DNA of 64,000 bases from SAR324 cluster bacterium (GTDB lineage: Bacteria > SAR324 > XYD2-FULL-50-16), in NCBI GenBank assembly GCA_028282885.1, contig JANQGX010000083.1, positions 1 to 64,000 of the forward strand, read 5' to 3'. Shown here in pieces: positions 1 to 8,444 of this stretch. The notes under the pieces were generated by a model. That model saw only the letters and a program-made list of their open reading frames with translations. It made no database searches and was not told where the DNA came from. Position 1 is the stretch's first letter, and each line of letters begins with the position of its first letter. Position numbers and translations under genes: made by a program.

Positions 1-111
1 CGACAACAGAAAATAAACCCAACTCATGCCAAGTGCCTTGAAATGCCTTTGTTTGGCGATAAGAACTTGCATATTTTAAGAAACATGCTATTAAAGGGAT
101 ATCAACATTGA
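1..111 (+). CDS. Possible 3' end of a gene cut by the window edge
   Basis: An open frame runs from the first base to a TGA at 109-111 (36 codons) with no stop. Its composition looks plausibly coding. No family is recognisable in so short a tail and no start is in view, so it may be chance. The 84 bases between it and the next gene hold that gene's ribosome binding site. Confidence 0.25.
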   Translation, partial: RQQKINPTHAKCLEMPLFGDKNLHILRNMLLKGYQH

Positions 112-195
112 CACGGACAAATGGTTGATCTTTAGAGGGAAGACCAACCCCATCTAAGACCCTAGCGAAATACGACCCGGAAAGGGACTTGTTAT

Positions 196-1152
196 ATGAG
201 TGAATACTATAGCTACGCTGATCTATCACATAAAGAAAAACTTCAACTTGCCATCCGAAATATCCTCACCACAGATTCGCTGATTCGACCTTTAAACGAC
301 AATGGACGACCAGGCGGACTATTAGAGTTTCCTGATAATGATGATCGGGAGTTCCTGATTGTTGGTGATCTGCATGCCAATAAACAGAATCTGAAATCAA
401 TCCTGCTTGATAACCAAAACCTGTACAGAATCCGAAACGACGAAGCAGTTATGATCGTATTGGGAGATGCAGTGCATGATGAGAGAGTGGGGCATCTACA
501 TGATATGGATGAATCAATCGAAATCATGGATATCATCATCCATCTCTTAAATGAATACCCGGACAATTTCTTCTATTTACTCGGAAATCACGATACCTTC
601 AGCTCGCGCCTTGGAAAAAGCGGTATTCAGCAGGGATTGCTCTATCATAATGCTATGCTTGCAAAAAGGGGAAAAGACTATACCAATCTGATGCAAACCT
701 TTTACTCGGTGCTACCGGTATTCGTAAGACACAAGTATTTTCTGGCAGTACATGCCGGCCCGGTTCGCGGAGGAATTAGCAGGGAACAGGTGATTAATAT
801 TCGCAGCTCGGTATCCGGTGATCTCCTGTGGCAGCTAACCTGGAACCGTCTCAACGAGACACGCTCATCCCCCAGTAAAAAAGAGTATGCGCCGGAAGAC
901 CTCGATTCCTTGAGACAGGCATTTGATTTTCCTGACAATTATCCAATTGTGGTTGGACACAACCCGATGTGGAAATGGGGCAGGGATGATTCAGTCTGGG
1001 TTGATCCATTAGGGGCGAAGAATCACATTATCCTTTACAGCAATCTTGAGGAGAAATGTACCTATATCAGCTTTAATAACTCTCCAAAGTATAACATCAG
1101 AAATGCCAAGCTCAGGGTTAAGAAACAGAAGTTTCTCCTGGGAGACAGATAA
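196..1152 (+). CDS. Calcineurin-like metallophosphoesterase
   Basis: A 318-residue protein with the ordered metal-binding motifs of the calcineurin-like phosphoesterase superfamily: GDLH at residues 57-60, GD at 90-91 within GDAVHDE, GNHD at 130-133, HAG at 186-188 and GHN at 254-256. These normally bind two metal ions and hydrolyse phosphomonoesters or diesters; the substrate here is unknown. The ATG at 196 is preceded by a GGAAAGGG ribosome binding site. No signal peptide or membrane segment is seen, so it is probably cytoplasmic. It shares an RPGGL motif before the first metal motif with the second phosphoesterase at 60728-61714, so the two are probably paralogues. It ends at a bidirectional terminator facing the four-paralogue cluster. 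The superfamily call is secure; the specific role is not. Confidence 0.9.
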   Translation: MSEYYSYADLSHKEKLQLAIRNILTTDSLIRPLNDNGRPGGLLEFPDNDDREFLIVGDLHANKQNLKSILLDNQNLYRIRNDEAVMIVLGDAVHDERVGHLHDMDESIEIMDIIIHLLNEYPDNFFYLLGNHDTFSSRLGKSGIQQGLLYHNAMLAKRGKDYTNLMQTFYSVLPVFVRHKYFLAVHAGPVRGGISREQVINIRSSVSGDLLWQLTWNRLNETRSSPSKKEYAPEDLDSLRQAFDFPDNYPIVVGHNPMWKWGRDDSVWVDPLGAKNHIILYSNLEEKCTYISFNNSPKYNIRNAKLRVKKQKFLLGDR

Positions 1153-1181
1153 CTCTGTGCCTGGATATCCCAAACAAGAAC

Positions 1182-1220
1182 AAAAAAAAAGCCGCTGGCA
1201 CAACTACCAGCGGCTTTTTT
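1182..1220. terminator. Bidirectional intrinsic terminator
   Basis: A perfect 8-bp stem (GCCGCTGG at 1191-1198 with CCAGCGGC at 1207-1214) encloses an 8-base loop. It is flanked by nine A on the left (1182-1190) and six T on the right (1215-1220), so it can stop transcription from both strands. It lies between the convergent genes ending at 1152 and 1237. Confidence 0.9.
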
Positions 1221-1236
1221 GATGATTGGTACCAAA

Positions 1237-1899
1237 TCAGATACGCTCTGGTTCGATCCCAAAATCCACAGTATCCGATTTCTTCAGGACTGCATCCGTG
1301 ATCGCTTGCACGAGTTTTCGCCTGTTATCAAGGAAATCCCCCCTGATACGATTGGATTGTCTGCCAACATCCAGTTTGTCCTTGTCGGATTCGGTAAGCC
1401 GATCAAGATCTGACAAGTATTGCAGTATATCAAGAATCACCCTGTTGGCGGGATTATCCTGATCTTCTTCTTCATTCAGATGTTTGGCGAGATTGTTTAC
1501 GTCCTTGACCGATAGCTCGTAATTTCGATATCCGTCCTCGACGATACTATAGACTCGTTTGATAAAAGAGCATATCACGCGAACGGTGACTTCATAGAGT
1601 GTATTGGATTTGTGATAATCCAGGAGTTCGAACAGCTTCCGCATCACGAACTGGTTTGGAACCACCACCATAGTTAAGAATTTCTCAGGTTCATACCCAT
1701 CTACCAAAGCATCAACAGCATAGCGGTTGTTGGACTGAAACACCTTCATGTAAAGTGGGAAGTACTCATATCTAAGCGGCTCGATATTCAAAAACCTTGC
1801 ATATGCAAACAGGGCCGTTGAAGCCCTGGTATCCTCGGCTTTTAAAATATCATAAAGAAACTGCTGCTTCTTAATACTCAGCTCCTGTTTATCAATCAT
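1237..1899 (-). CDS. Four-paralogue cluster protein A, unknown function
   Basis: A 220-residue protein and the most divergent member of a family present as four adjacent minus-strand genes (1237-4403). It keeps the shared landmarks: a YARFL element near residue 33, a YFPLY element, VDALV, an LSVKDVNNLAKHL segment near 130, NRVILDIL near 152, and an IRGDFLDNRRK segment near 185. It looks mostly helical, with no signal peptide, membrane helix or known catalytic motif. A strong inverted-repeat terminator at 1941-1989 separates it from its upstream paralogue, so it probably has its own promoter just after that hairpin. I do not recognise the family. A scaffold or adaptor role would fit a helical repeat-like protein, but that is speculation. 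Confidence 0.75.
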   Translation of the reverse strand: MIDKQELSIKKQQFLYDILKAEDTRASTALFAYARFLNIEPLRYEYFPLYMKVFQSNNRYAVDALVDGYEPEKFLTMVVVPNQFVMRKLFELLDYHKSNTLYEVTVRVICSFIKRVYSIVEDGYRNYELSVKDVNNLAKHLNEEEDQDNPANRVILDILQYLSDLDRLTESDKDKLDVGRQSNRIRGDFLDNRRKLVQAITDAVLKKSDTVDFGIEPERI

Positions 1900-1940
1900 A
1901 GAACTCTTGCAGAAAAGATTGGGATTTACCCTACAGTTAA

Positions 1941-1989
1941 AATGAAAAAACCTTAAGACTGGCAGGTGCAGTATTAAGGTTTTTTCATT
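1941..1989. terminator. Perfect 16-bp inverted repeat, terminator
   Basis: AATGAAAAAACCTTAA at 1941-1956 is the exact reverse complement of 1974-1989, with a 17-base loop. The T-rich arm gives U-runs on either strand. It sits just after the stop of the gene at 2017-2952 (minus strand) and before the next paralogue, so it most likely ends the upstream three-gene transcript. Confidence 0.75.
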
Positions 1990-2016
1990 AGATAAGATCG
2001 ATTACGCGTTTGGGAA

Positions 2017-2952
2017 TTATGCTGGCTCCGGCTCTAAATCCTCGTCTGCAGCTCCTTCTCCTTCGCCGGCACCCTCATCCTCTTCGTATTCTTCCTCTTC
2101 GTATACCTCTTCGTACTCCTCCTCATCCTCATATACTTCTTCGTACTCTTCACCTTCGAATTCTTCTTCGCCCTCGCCAACATCTCCCTCATCGGCGTAT
2201 GGTTCCATCGTACCTTCCTCTTCCTGGAACAGCTTGGATTCCTCGAAACGAACTTCGTTTCTCGGTGCAATTTCATTGTTCCTGAAATCTTTTCTGATCA
2301 GCAGAACTTGAGGTATAACCTGATTAAGGCGTTTGGTATCGTCAAAGAAATAGTTCATGATCTCTTTGGCGTGAATAGCCAGTTCTTCCTTATCGCGACC
2401 CTCTCCTTCTAACCCTTCGGAACCGAGCATTCCCTGTAACATGGAGATTTTGTCCAGAATATCCAGGATTACCCGATTCAGAGAATCTTCCTGTCCAACT
2501 TCCTCGTCCAGATGCTTGCCTAGAGCGTTTAAGTCAGAGATTGACAATCTGTAGATTTTGAATCCGTCCTCGGGGACATTATAAGTTGTCTGCAGAACTC
2601 CCAGAAATACCGAAAGGGATTTTGCATAAAGCTCACCCGGATGTCTTTCTGTGAGTAGTTTGAAAAATACGTTCAGAATCTCCTGATTGGGTTGGATCGA
2701 ACTTAAAAACAGGAAGGGATCTCTTTCCCCGATCAAAGCGTCAATCACCCAGTGATTGCCCACTTCAAGTACTTTGATAAACAGGGGGTAGTTCTCATTT
2801 GTAATACCGGAAAGACTTAGGAATCTTGCATAAGAAATACATGCCTCCACTGCATCAGGAGTCGCACACGTCAATATCCGCTGCAAAAGGCCGCTTTCGA
2901 TTTCAGCAACTTCTTCCGGAGTATAAATCTTTTGTCTGTCGACCAGTAGCAT
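2017..2952 (-). CDS. Four-paralogue cluster protein B with acidic tail
   Basis: A 311-residue member of the tandem family. The core (residues 1-235) carries YARFL at 41-45, NYPLF at 54-58, VIDALIG at 69-75, a YRLSISDLNALGKHL segment at 134-148 and NRVILDIL at 159-166. Residues 244-311 form a low-complexity tail of Glu, Asp, Tyr and Gly with repeated EEY/YEEVYE units, seen in none of the other three copies. It follows the 2970-3662 gene by 17 bases, so the two are surely co-transcribed, and the two are the closest pair: both have PF followed by IQP near 79-88, and VIPQVLL near 212. No catalytic motif, signal or membrane segment is seen. The tail could bind basic partners or metals (inference). 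Function unknown. Confidence 0.8.
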   Translation of the reverse strand: MLLVDRQKIYTPEEVAEIESGLLQRILTCATPDAVEACISYARFLSLSGITNENYPLFIKVLEVGNHWVIDALIGERDPFLFLSSIQPNQEILNVFFKLLTERHPGELYAKSLSVFLGVLQTTYNVPEDGFKIYRLSISDLNALGKHLDEEVGQEDSLNRVILDILDKISMLQGMLGSEGLEGEGRDKEELAIHAKEIMNYFFDDTKRLNQVIPQVLLIRKDFRNNEIAPRNEVRFEESKLFQEEEGTMEPYADEGDVGEGEEEFEGEEYEEVYEDEEEYEEVYEEEEYEEDEGAGEGEGAADEDLEPEPA

Positions 2953-2969
2953 CTTCTCCTCCTAATTTA

Positions 2970-3662
2970 TTAATCTTCAAATACGTAGTTAGGCGTAATT
3001 TCCTTCACAAGATAGTCCGATTTTACCAGCAGGACTTGCGGGATGACGTCTTCCATCTTCTTCCTCCTGTCGAAGAAGTGTGTTCTGATGGAATTACACT
3101 GCCGTGCCAGTTCTTCTATCGCAGCGTTTCCCTGTCCTTCCAACATGGAAAGCCGATCAAGAATATCGAGGATAGCCCTGTTGACCGGGTCCGACTGGCC
3201 GGAGTCTTTGTTCAAGTGTTTTCCGAGATTATTGACGTCGTTGATGGACACTTTGTGAATCTGATTCCCGTCCTTTGCATAGCTGTAGGCAGCCTGCAAC
3301 ACACCCAACACAATCGAGATGGTTTTCGGATAAATACCTCCCGGATGCCAGTAAGTCAAAAGCCGGAAACAGTCTCTCAACAAGTGTTTCGTTGGCTGAA
3401 TCGGTGTAAAAAAGACGAACGGGTCTTCATCACCAATCAATGAGTCAATAACATAGTGATTTTCTATCTCAAGCAGGGACAAGAAAACTGGGTAGTTATC
3501 ATTCGTCATCTTTTGCAGTCTGAGAAACCGGGTGTATGCCATCGAGGTTTCAGTGGCTTCCGGAGTTCTGCAAGAGAATGCATTTTTAAGAATGAGCCCT
3601 TCTACCCGGTCAATTGACCTTTGAGTCCATTCAATCCTCTCAATGTTTTCAATCTCGGCCAT
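2970..3662 (-). CDS. Four-paralogue cluster protein C, unknown function
   Basis: A 230-residue member of the tandem family, closest to protein B. Landmarks: AYTRFL at 42-47, NYPVF at 56-60, VIDSLIG at 71-77, a VSINDVNNLGKHL segment at 138-150, NRAILDIL at 161-168, IRTHFFDRRKK at 192-202 and VIPQVLL at 206-212. It lacks the acidic tail of protein B and ends in a short acidic FED. It is the middle gene of an apparent operon: 66 bases after the 3729-4403 gene and 17 bases before protein B. It appears soluble and helical, with no recognised domain. The strict spacing of shared motifs shows common descent by duplication, while the sequences have diverged well beyond recent duplicates. Confidence 0.78.
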   Translation of the reverse strand: MAEIENIERIEWTQRSIDRVEGLILKNAFSCRTPEATETSMAYTRFLRLQKMTNDNYPVFLSLLEIENHYVIDSLIGDEDPFVFFTPIQPTKHLLRDCFRLLTYWHPGGIYPKTISIVLGVLQAAYSYAKDGNQIHKVSINDVNNLGKHLNKDSGQSDPVNRAILDILDRLSMLEGQGNAAIEELARQCNSIRTHFFDRRKKMEDVIPQVLLVKSDYLVKEITPNYVFED

Positions 3663-3728
3663 AACAATTACTCCTTCTCACAGATTATCAAGATTAATCT
3701 TAAAAGCGCTTTTATATCAATATTGATG

Positions 3729-4403
3729 TCATACTCTAGTCTCTCTGGCCATAACCCCTGCCGGAATTGCCTCTTCCAGCACTGCTTTATTGTCGAGAAA
3801 CGCCGATCTTATCCTGTTTGCGTGAGCCCCAATGCGGTCAATCCTCTGATCTTTGGTATCTTTCGAATTTAATTCTCCTAAATCAGACAAGATGTCAAGA
3901 ATTATCCGGTTCATTTTATCGCTTTGGGACTTGGTCTTATCCAGGTACTTTCCTATATAGTTTACCTCATCAAGCGATAGGGGATACAGTTTATACCCAA
4001 CAGGAGCATTCCTATAGTGCTGCTTGAAGACGTTGAGCAGGGTCTCTAACGTCATTTCAAATACTTTACCCGGGATAAACCTTCTTAATAGCTCAAAACA
4101 TGCACTAATCAGGAATTTAGTTCTTTGCAGCTTGTTGAATTGTTTAAAAACTATTCCGTCACCGAGTAGAGCGATAATGACCTCTTCATTCTCATGTAGT
4201 AACAAGTCAAGAAACAGGGTGTAGTTTAAATTATCCAACCCTTTGTGTTTCAAGTATTTGGCATACTCAACTGCAGCAAAAACCCCATGTTCACTATCGC
4301 TTTCCATAAAGGAATCGACGATATCACTATGAAGTTTAAGCACTTCGTCTTCTGTCCAGGAATCAATCAACCTGTCTCGCAAAAGCTTCCCCTGATCAAA
4401 CAT
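3729..4403 (-). CDS. Four-paralogue cluster protein D, unknown function
   Basis: A 224-residue protein, first gene of the minus-strand paralogue operon. It is divergent but keeps the family signature: EYAKYL in place of YARFL, NYTLF, an ALLGD element where the others have ALIG, a YPLSLDEVNYIGKYL segment, NRIILDIL, IRSAFLDNK and an AIPAGV near the C terminus. It carries about ten extra N-terminal residues. No signal peptide, membrane helix or enzymatic motif is seen. A perfect TATAAT (minus strand, 4435-4430) lies about 30 bases upstream, but its -35 partner is poor. Together with A-C it suggests subunits of one assembly or differentiated versions of one adaptor; no function can be named. Confidence 0.75.
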   Translation of the reverse strand: MFDQGKLLRDRLIDSWTEDEVLKLHSDIVDSFMESDSEHGVFAAVEYAKYLKHKGLDNLNYTLFLDLLLHENEEVIIALLGDGIVFKQFNKLQRTKFLISACFELLRRFIPGKVFEMTLETLLNVFKQHYRNAPVGYKLYPLSLDEVNYIGKYLDKTKSQSDKMNRIILDILSDLGELNSKDTKDQRIDRIGAHANRIRSAFLDNKAVLEEAIPAGVMARETRV

Positions 4404-4945
4404 GTTACAAAATAAGGAACCACAAACCGATTATACTGACACTAAGGTTCAATCATAAATCGGTCTATTTTGTCAATAAATTATCGAAATAAGATGCTAC
4501 AAATACCAAAAAAACAGAAGTCTGAAAACTCTGAAATCAATATCAAAAAAAAGATCGTGGCTGATGATGCCCATAGTTACCAATTCCGTGGAACCATAGC
4601 TCCCCTGTTTAAGGCACTTTCCGGCTAGGTCTGTGGAACTTAGTCAACGGATTTGTGGTGAATAGTTGATTATCCGATGGATGATATGGAAAAATCAAGC
4701 TTAATCCTTTAAGAAACGTAGAAATATAAACGAATTACCTAATAAAATTCTGATATTGTTTTTGTGGACTTTTCGGGTTTGCCTGATTTCCATATCACTC
4801 ATCATCTGTTGATACTATTGTTAATCAACATCCCGGATCAGATGTTGATTTTCAGCTTTCGATGAATGTGTTAAGAAGGCCTATCGATATGAAATCAAAA
4901 TGGTTACCATCATCAACATAAAATAATTCTATTGACAGCGGTTTT
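4404..4945. other. 540-bp intergenic region between divergent units
   Basis: No credible ORF or tRNA. It holds a possible -10 (TATAAT on the minus strand, 4435-4430) for the paralogue operon, a 7-bp inverted repeat (ACCGATT 4426-4432 with AATCGGT 4458-4464) over that promoter area, and a 10-bp hairpin at 4823-4850. The middle part (about 4560-4700) has locally repeated GTGGAAC elements. I could not fold it into a known small RNA class. Confidence 0.4.
4823..4853 (+). terminator. Hairpin with short T tail
   Basis: AATCAACATC at 4823-4832 pairs perfectly with GATGTTGATT at 4841-4850 over an 8-base loop, followed by TTTC. On the plus strand it has terminator form but follows no protein gene. 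It could end a short untranslated RNA from this region or attenuate rsgA. Confidence 0.35.
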
Positions 4946-5851
4946 ATGGAGATAATCGGAATTGTCACCAGGCGAACAAAAGGTTTTTATTATCTTCGGT
5001 TGGATGATGGGACAGAAGTGGAATGCAAGGTAAAGGGGCAACTGTTCAAGGACAGCCGCTACAACAATCAGATTGCTGTTGGTGATAAAGTTCGTTATAG
5101 AAAATCGGCAAATGATAAAGTGGGGCTAATCACCGGGATTGAGGTACGACAAAGCTTCCTCTCGCGGAACAGAGTCGGCATCAATGCCGAGCAAATCATA
5201 GCGGCCAATGTCGATTGTCTAATGATTGTTGCCGCGACCCAAACCCCCCCGTTTCGCTCTAACCTGGTTAATCGTTTGCTGGTTGCAGCCAAGGCAGGCA
5301 ATGTCACGCCTGTCCTGGTACTCACCAAAAAAGATTTGGCAGATCAAAAGACAATTGACCTTTTACTCGAACCTTATCGAACTCTCGATCTTGAGATTAT
5401 CCAATCCTCTATCTTTGATCCTCAGCCCGATCCGAGGTTATTGGAGACTCTGACCGGCAAGACCAGTGTGCTGTCCGGTCAATCCGGAGTCGGCAAATCT
5501 GCCCTGTTGAATAAGCTTTTCCCTGGACTGGACATCAGGGTTGGTGAGGTAAGTCAGAAAACTTCCAAAGGATCACATACCACGACATTCGCAGAAATGC
5601 ATCGTGTCGCAAAAAACAGTTTTGTCATCGATACACCCGGCATAAGAGAATTCGGCCTCTGGCAGGTCAAGAGGGATGACCTTTGCCAGGTTTACCCACT
5701 GATCAGCGATTATACGGATATGTGTAAACACCGCAACTGCCGACATGTACACGAGCCTGACTGTGGTGTCAAAGACGCTGTGGATGAAGGCAAAATTCAT
5801 AAGTTGTTATATAGTGGATATCTTTCCATATATGAGTCATTGGTCAATTAA
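4946..5851 (+). CDS. rsgA: Ribosome small-subunit-dependent GTPase RsgA
   Basis: A 301-residue circularly permuted GTPase that acts as a late check on 30S ribosomal subunit maturation. Domains in order: OB-fold (about 1-75); the permuted G domain with TKKD (G4) at 127-130 before the P-loop GQSGVGKS at 178-185 and DTPG (G3) at 229-232; then a C-terminal zinc knuckle with Cys260, Cys265, His267 and Cys273. The G4-G1-G3 order is diagnostic. The length is normal for the family. The ATG at 4946 has no clear Shine-Dalgarno sequence, but the N terminus matches the family start. It is probably transcribed alone, divergent from the paralogue cluster. Confidence 0.97.
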   Translation: MEIIGIVTRRTKGFYYLRLDDGTEVECKVKGQLFKDSRYNNQIAVGDKVRYRKSANDKVGLITGIEVRQSFLSRNRVGINAEQIIAANVDCLMIVAATQTPPFRSNLVNRLLVAAKAGNVTPVLVLTKKDLADQKTIDLLLEPYRTLDLEIIQSSIFDPQPDPRLLETLTGKTSVLSGQSGVGKSALLNKLFPGLDIRVGEVSQKTSKGSHTTTFAEMHRVAKNSFVIDTPGIREFGLWQVKRDDLCQVYPLISDYTDMCKHRNCRHVHEPDCGVKDAVDEGKIHKLLYSGYLSIYESLVN

Positions 5852-6025
5852 GCAAATTTTGCCTGCCCCCACTATCTGGTACGATGTTTGATACCGCTAA
5901 TTGACGTAGATCCTTATTAAAGATAACATTTAAAGATTTTCGTGGAACAAATCCCGATCATGCATCAAGCAATCGCCTCAGACGATCGTTTAACTGATTA
6001 ATTATATTAACGGATTAACTTAGAA

Positions 6026-8440
6026 ATGTCCTACAATCCAAGTGAAATAGAACCCAAATGGCAACGTTACTGGGAAGAGAACAAAACCTTCAAGGCGGAG
6101 ATAGATCACAATAAAGAGAAATACTACGTGTTAGACATGTTTCCATACCCATCAGGACAAGGACTGCATGTCGGTCATCCCGAAGGATACACCGCCACGG
6201 ACATTCTGGCTCGTTACAAAAGGATGCGCGGATTTAACGTGTTGCATACCATGGGCTGGGACGCATTTGGCCTTCCGGCCGAGCAATATGCGATCAGCAC
6301 GGGTACGCATCCGGCCACGACAACAGCAGGTAATATCAGGACATTCAAAAAGCAGATCAGGTCATTAGGATTTTCCTACGACTGGGACAGGGAGATTAAT
6401 TCAACGGATCCTAAGTTTTACAAGTGGACACAGTGGATATTTCTGCAACTTTTTAAAAAGGGACTTGCTTACCAGGATGATGCACCCGTCAATTGGTGTC
6501 CCGCATTGAAGACTGTATTGGCCAATGAAGAGGTCATCGATGGCAAATCGGAACGAGGCGGCCATCCTGTTATCAGGCGCCCCATGAGGCAGTGGATGCT
6601 GAAAATCACAGAATATGCGGATAAACTGCTTGATGATCTTGAAAAGCTGGATTGGCCTGAATCGATCAAGGAGATGCAACGCAACTGGATTGGAAAATCC
6701 TATGGTGCTTCTGTTCGATTTGACATTGAAAACAAGGATTTGAGCTTTGAAGTGTTCACTACCCGGCCGGATACACTTTTTGGATCAACTTATTGTGTAT
6801 TTGCCCCGGAACATCCTTTGGTAAAAAAGTTCACAACGGCTGATAAAAAGGAAGAGGTGGAGCGTTATGTGGAAGCCTGTGCCTCAAAAAGTGATCAAGA
6901 CAGAACCGATCTTTCCAAGGAAAAGACCGGCGTCTTTACGGGTGCTTATGCGGTAAATCCGGTTAACAACAAAGCGATCCCCATCTGGATTGCCGATTAT
7001 GTCCTATTGAAATATGGAACCGGTGCAATCATGGCTGTTCCGGCCCACGATCAGAGAGACCATGAATTTGCCAGCAAATTCGGGCTGGAAATTATCCCGT
7101 TGATTGAAGATCAGGATGTCTCCACCGAAGCATACACTGGCAATGGCATTATGAAAAACAGTGAATTTTTAAATGGACTGTCCGTTGAAGATGCCAAAGT
7201 CAAAATGTGCCAATGGCTTGAAGAGAACAACAAGGGTAAGCAGGATATCAATTACAAATTGAGAGATTGGATATTTTCCAGACAGCGCTATTGGGGTGAG
7301 CCTTTTCCATTATACATAAAGGAAGATGGGGAGGTAATTCCCATGGATGAAAAGGACCTGCCACTGACTCTTCCCGAAGCAGACTCCTATCAACCCTCCG
7401 AATCTGGAGAAAGTCCGCTATCCAGAATATCTGACTGGATTCAGACCAGGCTTCCGGACGGAACCATGGTTAAGAGAGACTCCAATACCATGCCCCAGTG
7501 GGCAGGTTCAAGTTGGTATTTTCTGAGATTCGTTGATCCGCTTAATGACGAGGAGCCCTGGTCCAAAGAGGCAGAAGAGTACTGGATGCCGGTGGATATT
7601 TATGTTGGCGGGGCGGAGCATGCGGTGCTCCATTTGCTTTACTCCAGATTTTGGCATAAGGTGCTCTATGATCTTGGGCACGTTCACTGCAAGGAACCAT
7701 TTCAAAAGCTGGTAAATCAAGGTATGATCCTGGGCGAAAATGGCGCCAAAATGTCAAAATCCCTTGGCAACGTCATTAATCCCGATGATGTGGTGCACAA
7801 ACATGGTGCCGATGTGCTCCGGCTGTATGAAATGTTCATGGGTCCTTTGGAAAAAGCAAAACCTTGGAGTACCAAGGGACTGGAGGGGATTGATCGTTTT
7901 CTGAACCGTGTCTGGAATCTCATTCTGGATGAAAAGGGTGCCATCTCGTCAAAGATCAATGATGAACCAGAGTTGGAACAATCGGACAGACTTTTGCATG
8001 AGACCATCAAAAAAGTCACCGAGGATATTGAGAATCTGCGTTTCAATACAGCTATTTCCCAGATGATGATATTCTGTAACGAGCTGATTAATGCCAAGTC
8101 TGTGAACCGGGAGACAATTCGAACCTTTATTCTTCTTTTAAGCCCATTCGCACCTCATCTGGGCGAAGAGTTGTGGTCCCGTATCGGGTCGGATGTTACT
8201 CTGGCTTATGAAAACTGGCCAAATTATGATGAGACTAAACTGGTAAAATCGGAATACTCCCTCCCGGTACAGGTCAATGGTAAACTCAGGGATAATGTTG
8301 TCATAGGATCGGATAGTGACGAAGACACAGCATTGGCTGCTGCCAAGGAGAGCATGAAAGTCCGGAAATATCTGGAAGGTAAGACCGTAGTTAAGGTTGT
8401 TTTTGTGAAAAACAAAATCATGAATATAGTTGTGAGGTGA
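6026..8440 (+). CDS. leuS: Leucyl-tRNA synthetase
   Basis: An 804-residue class I aminoacyl-tRNA synthetase that charges tRNA-Leu. The HIGH-type motif is HVGH in the segment PYPSGQGLHVGHPEGY near residue 45, and KMSKS is present as GAKMSKSLGN near residue 575. An editing (CP1) domain sits between them: the TTRPDTLFG and AHDQRDHEFA segments are typical of the hydrolytic editing site that clears norvaline and isoleucine. The length is that of the compact bacterial LeuS. The last 7 bases (GAGGTGA) double as the ribosome binding site of map, whose TTG starts 5 bases later, so translation of the two is probably coupled. Confidence 0.98.
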   Translation: MSYNPSEIEPKWQRYWEENKTFKAEIDHNKEKYYVLDMFPYPSGQGLHVGHPEGYTATDILARYKRMRGFNVLHTMGWDAFGLPAEQYAISTGTHPATTTAGNIRTFKKQIRSLGFSYDWDREINSTDPKFYKWTQWIFLQLFKKGLAYQDDAPVNWCPALKTVLANEEVIDGKSERGGHPVIRRPMRQWMLKITEYADKLLDDLEKLDWPESIKEMQRNWIGKSYGASVRFDIENKDLSFEVFTTRPDTLFGSTYCVFAPEHPLVKKFTTADKKEEVERYVEACASKSDQDRTDLSKEKTGVFTGAYAVNPVNNKAIPIWIADYVLLKYGTGAIMAVPAHDQRDHEFASKFGLEIIPLIEDQDVSTEAYTGNGIMKNSEFLNGLSVEDAKVKMCQWLEENNKGKQDINYKLRDWIFSRQRYWGEPFPLYIKEDGEVIPMDEKDLPLTLPEADSYQPSESGESPLSRISDWIQTRLPDGTMVKRDSNTMPQWAGSSWYFLRFVDPLNDEEPWSKEAEEYWMPVDIYVGGAEHAVLHLLYSRFWHKVLYDLGHVHCKEPFQKLVNQGMILGENGAKMSKSLGNVINPDDVVHKHGADVLRLYEMFMGPLEKAKPWSTKGLEGIDRFLNRVWNLILDEKGAISSKINDEPELEQSDRLLHETIKKVTEDIENLRFNTAISQMMIFCNELINAKSVNRETIRTFILLLSPFAPHLGEELWSRIGSDVTLAYENWPNYDETKLVKSEYSLPVQVNGKLRDNVVIGSDSDEDTALAAAKESMKVRKYLEGKTVVKVVFVKNKIMNIVVR

Positions 8441-8444
8441 TCAG

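Noticed and set aside
4560..4700. Possible 6S RNA, RNase P RNA or tmRNA in the rsgA upstream gap
   Set aside because: I could not find the closing stem of 6S RNA, the conserved GAGGAAAGTCC of RNase P, or the tmRNA ends; only a generic hairpin remains.
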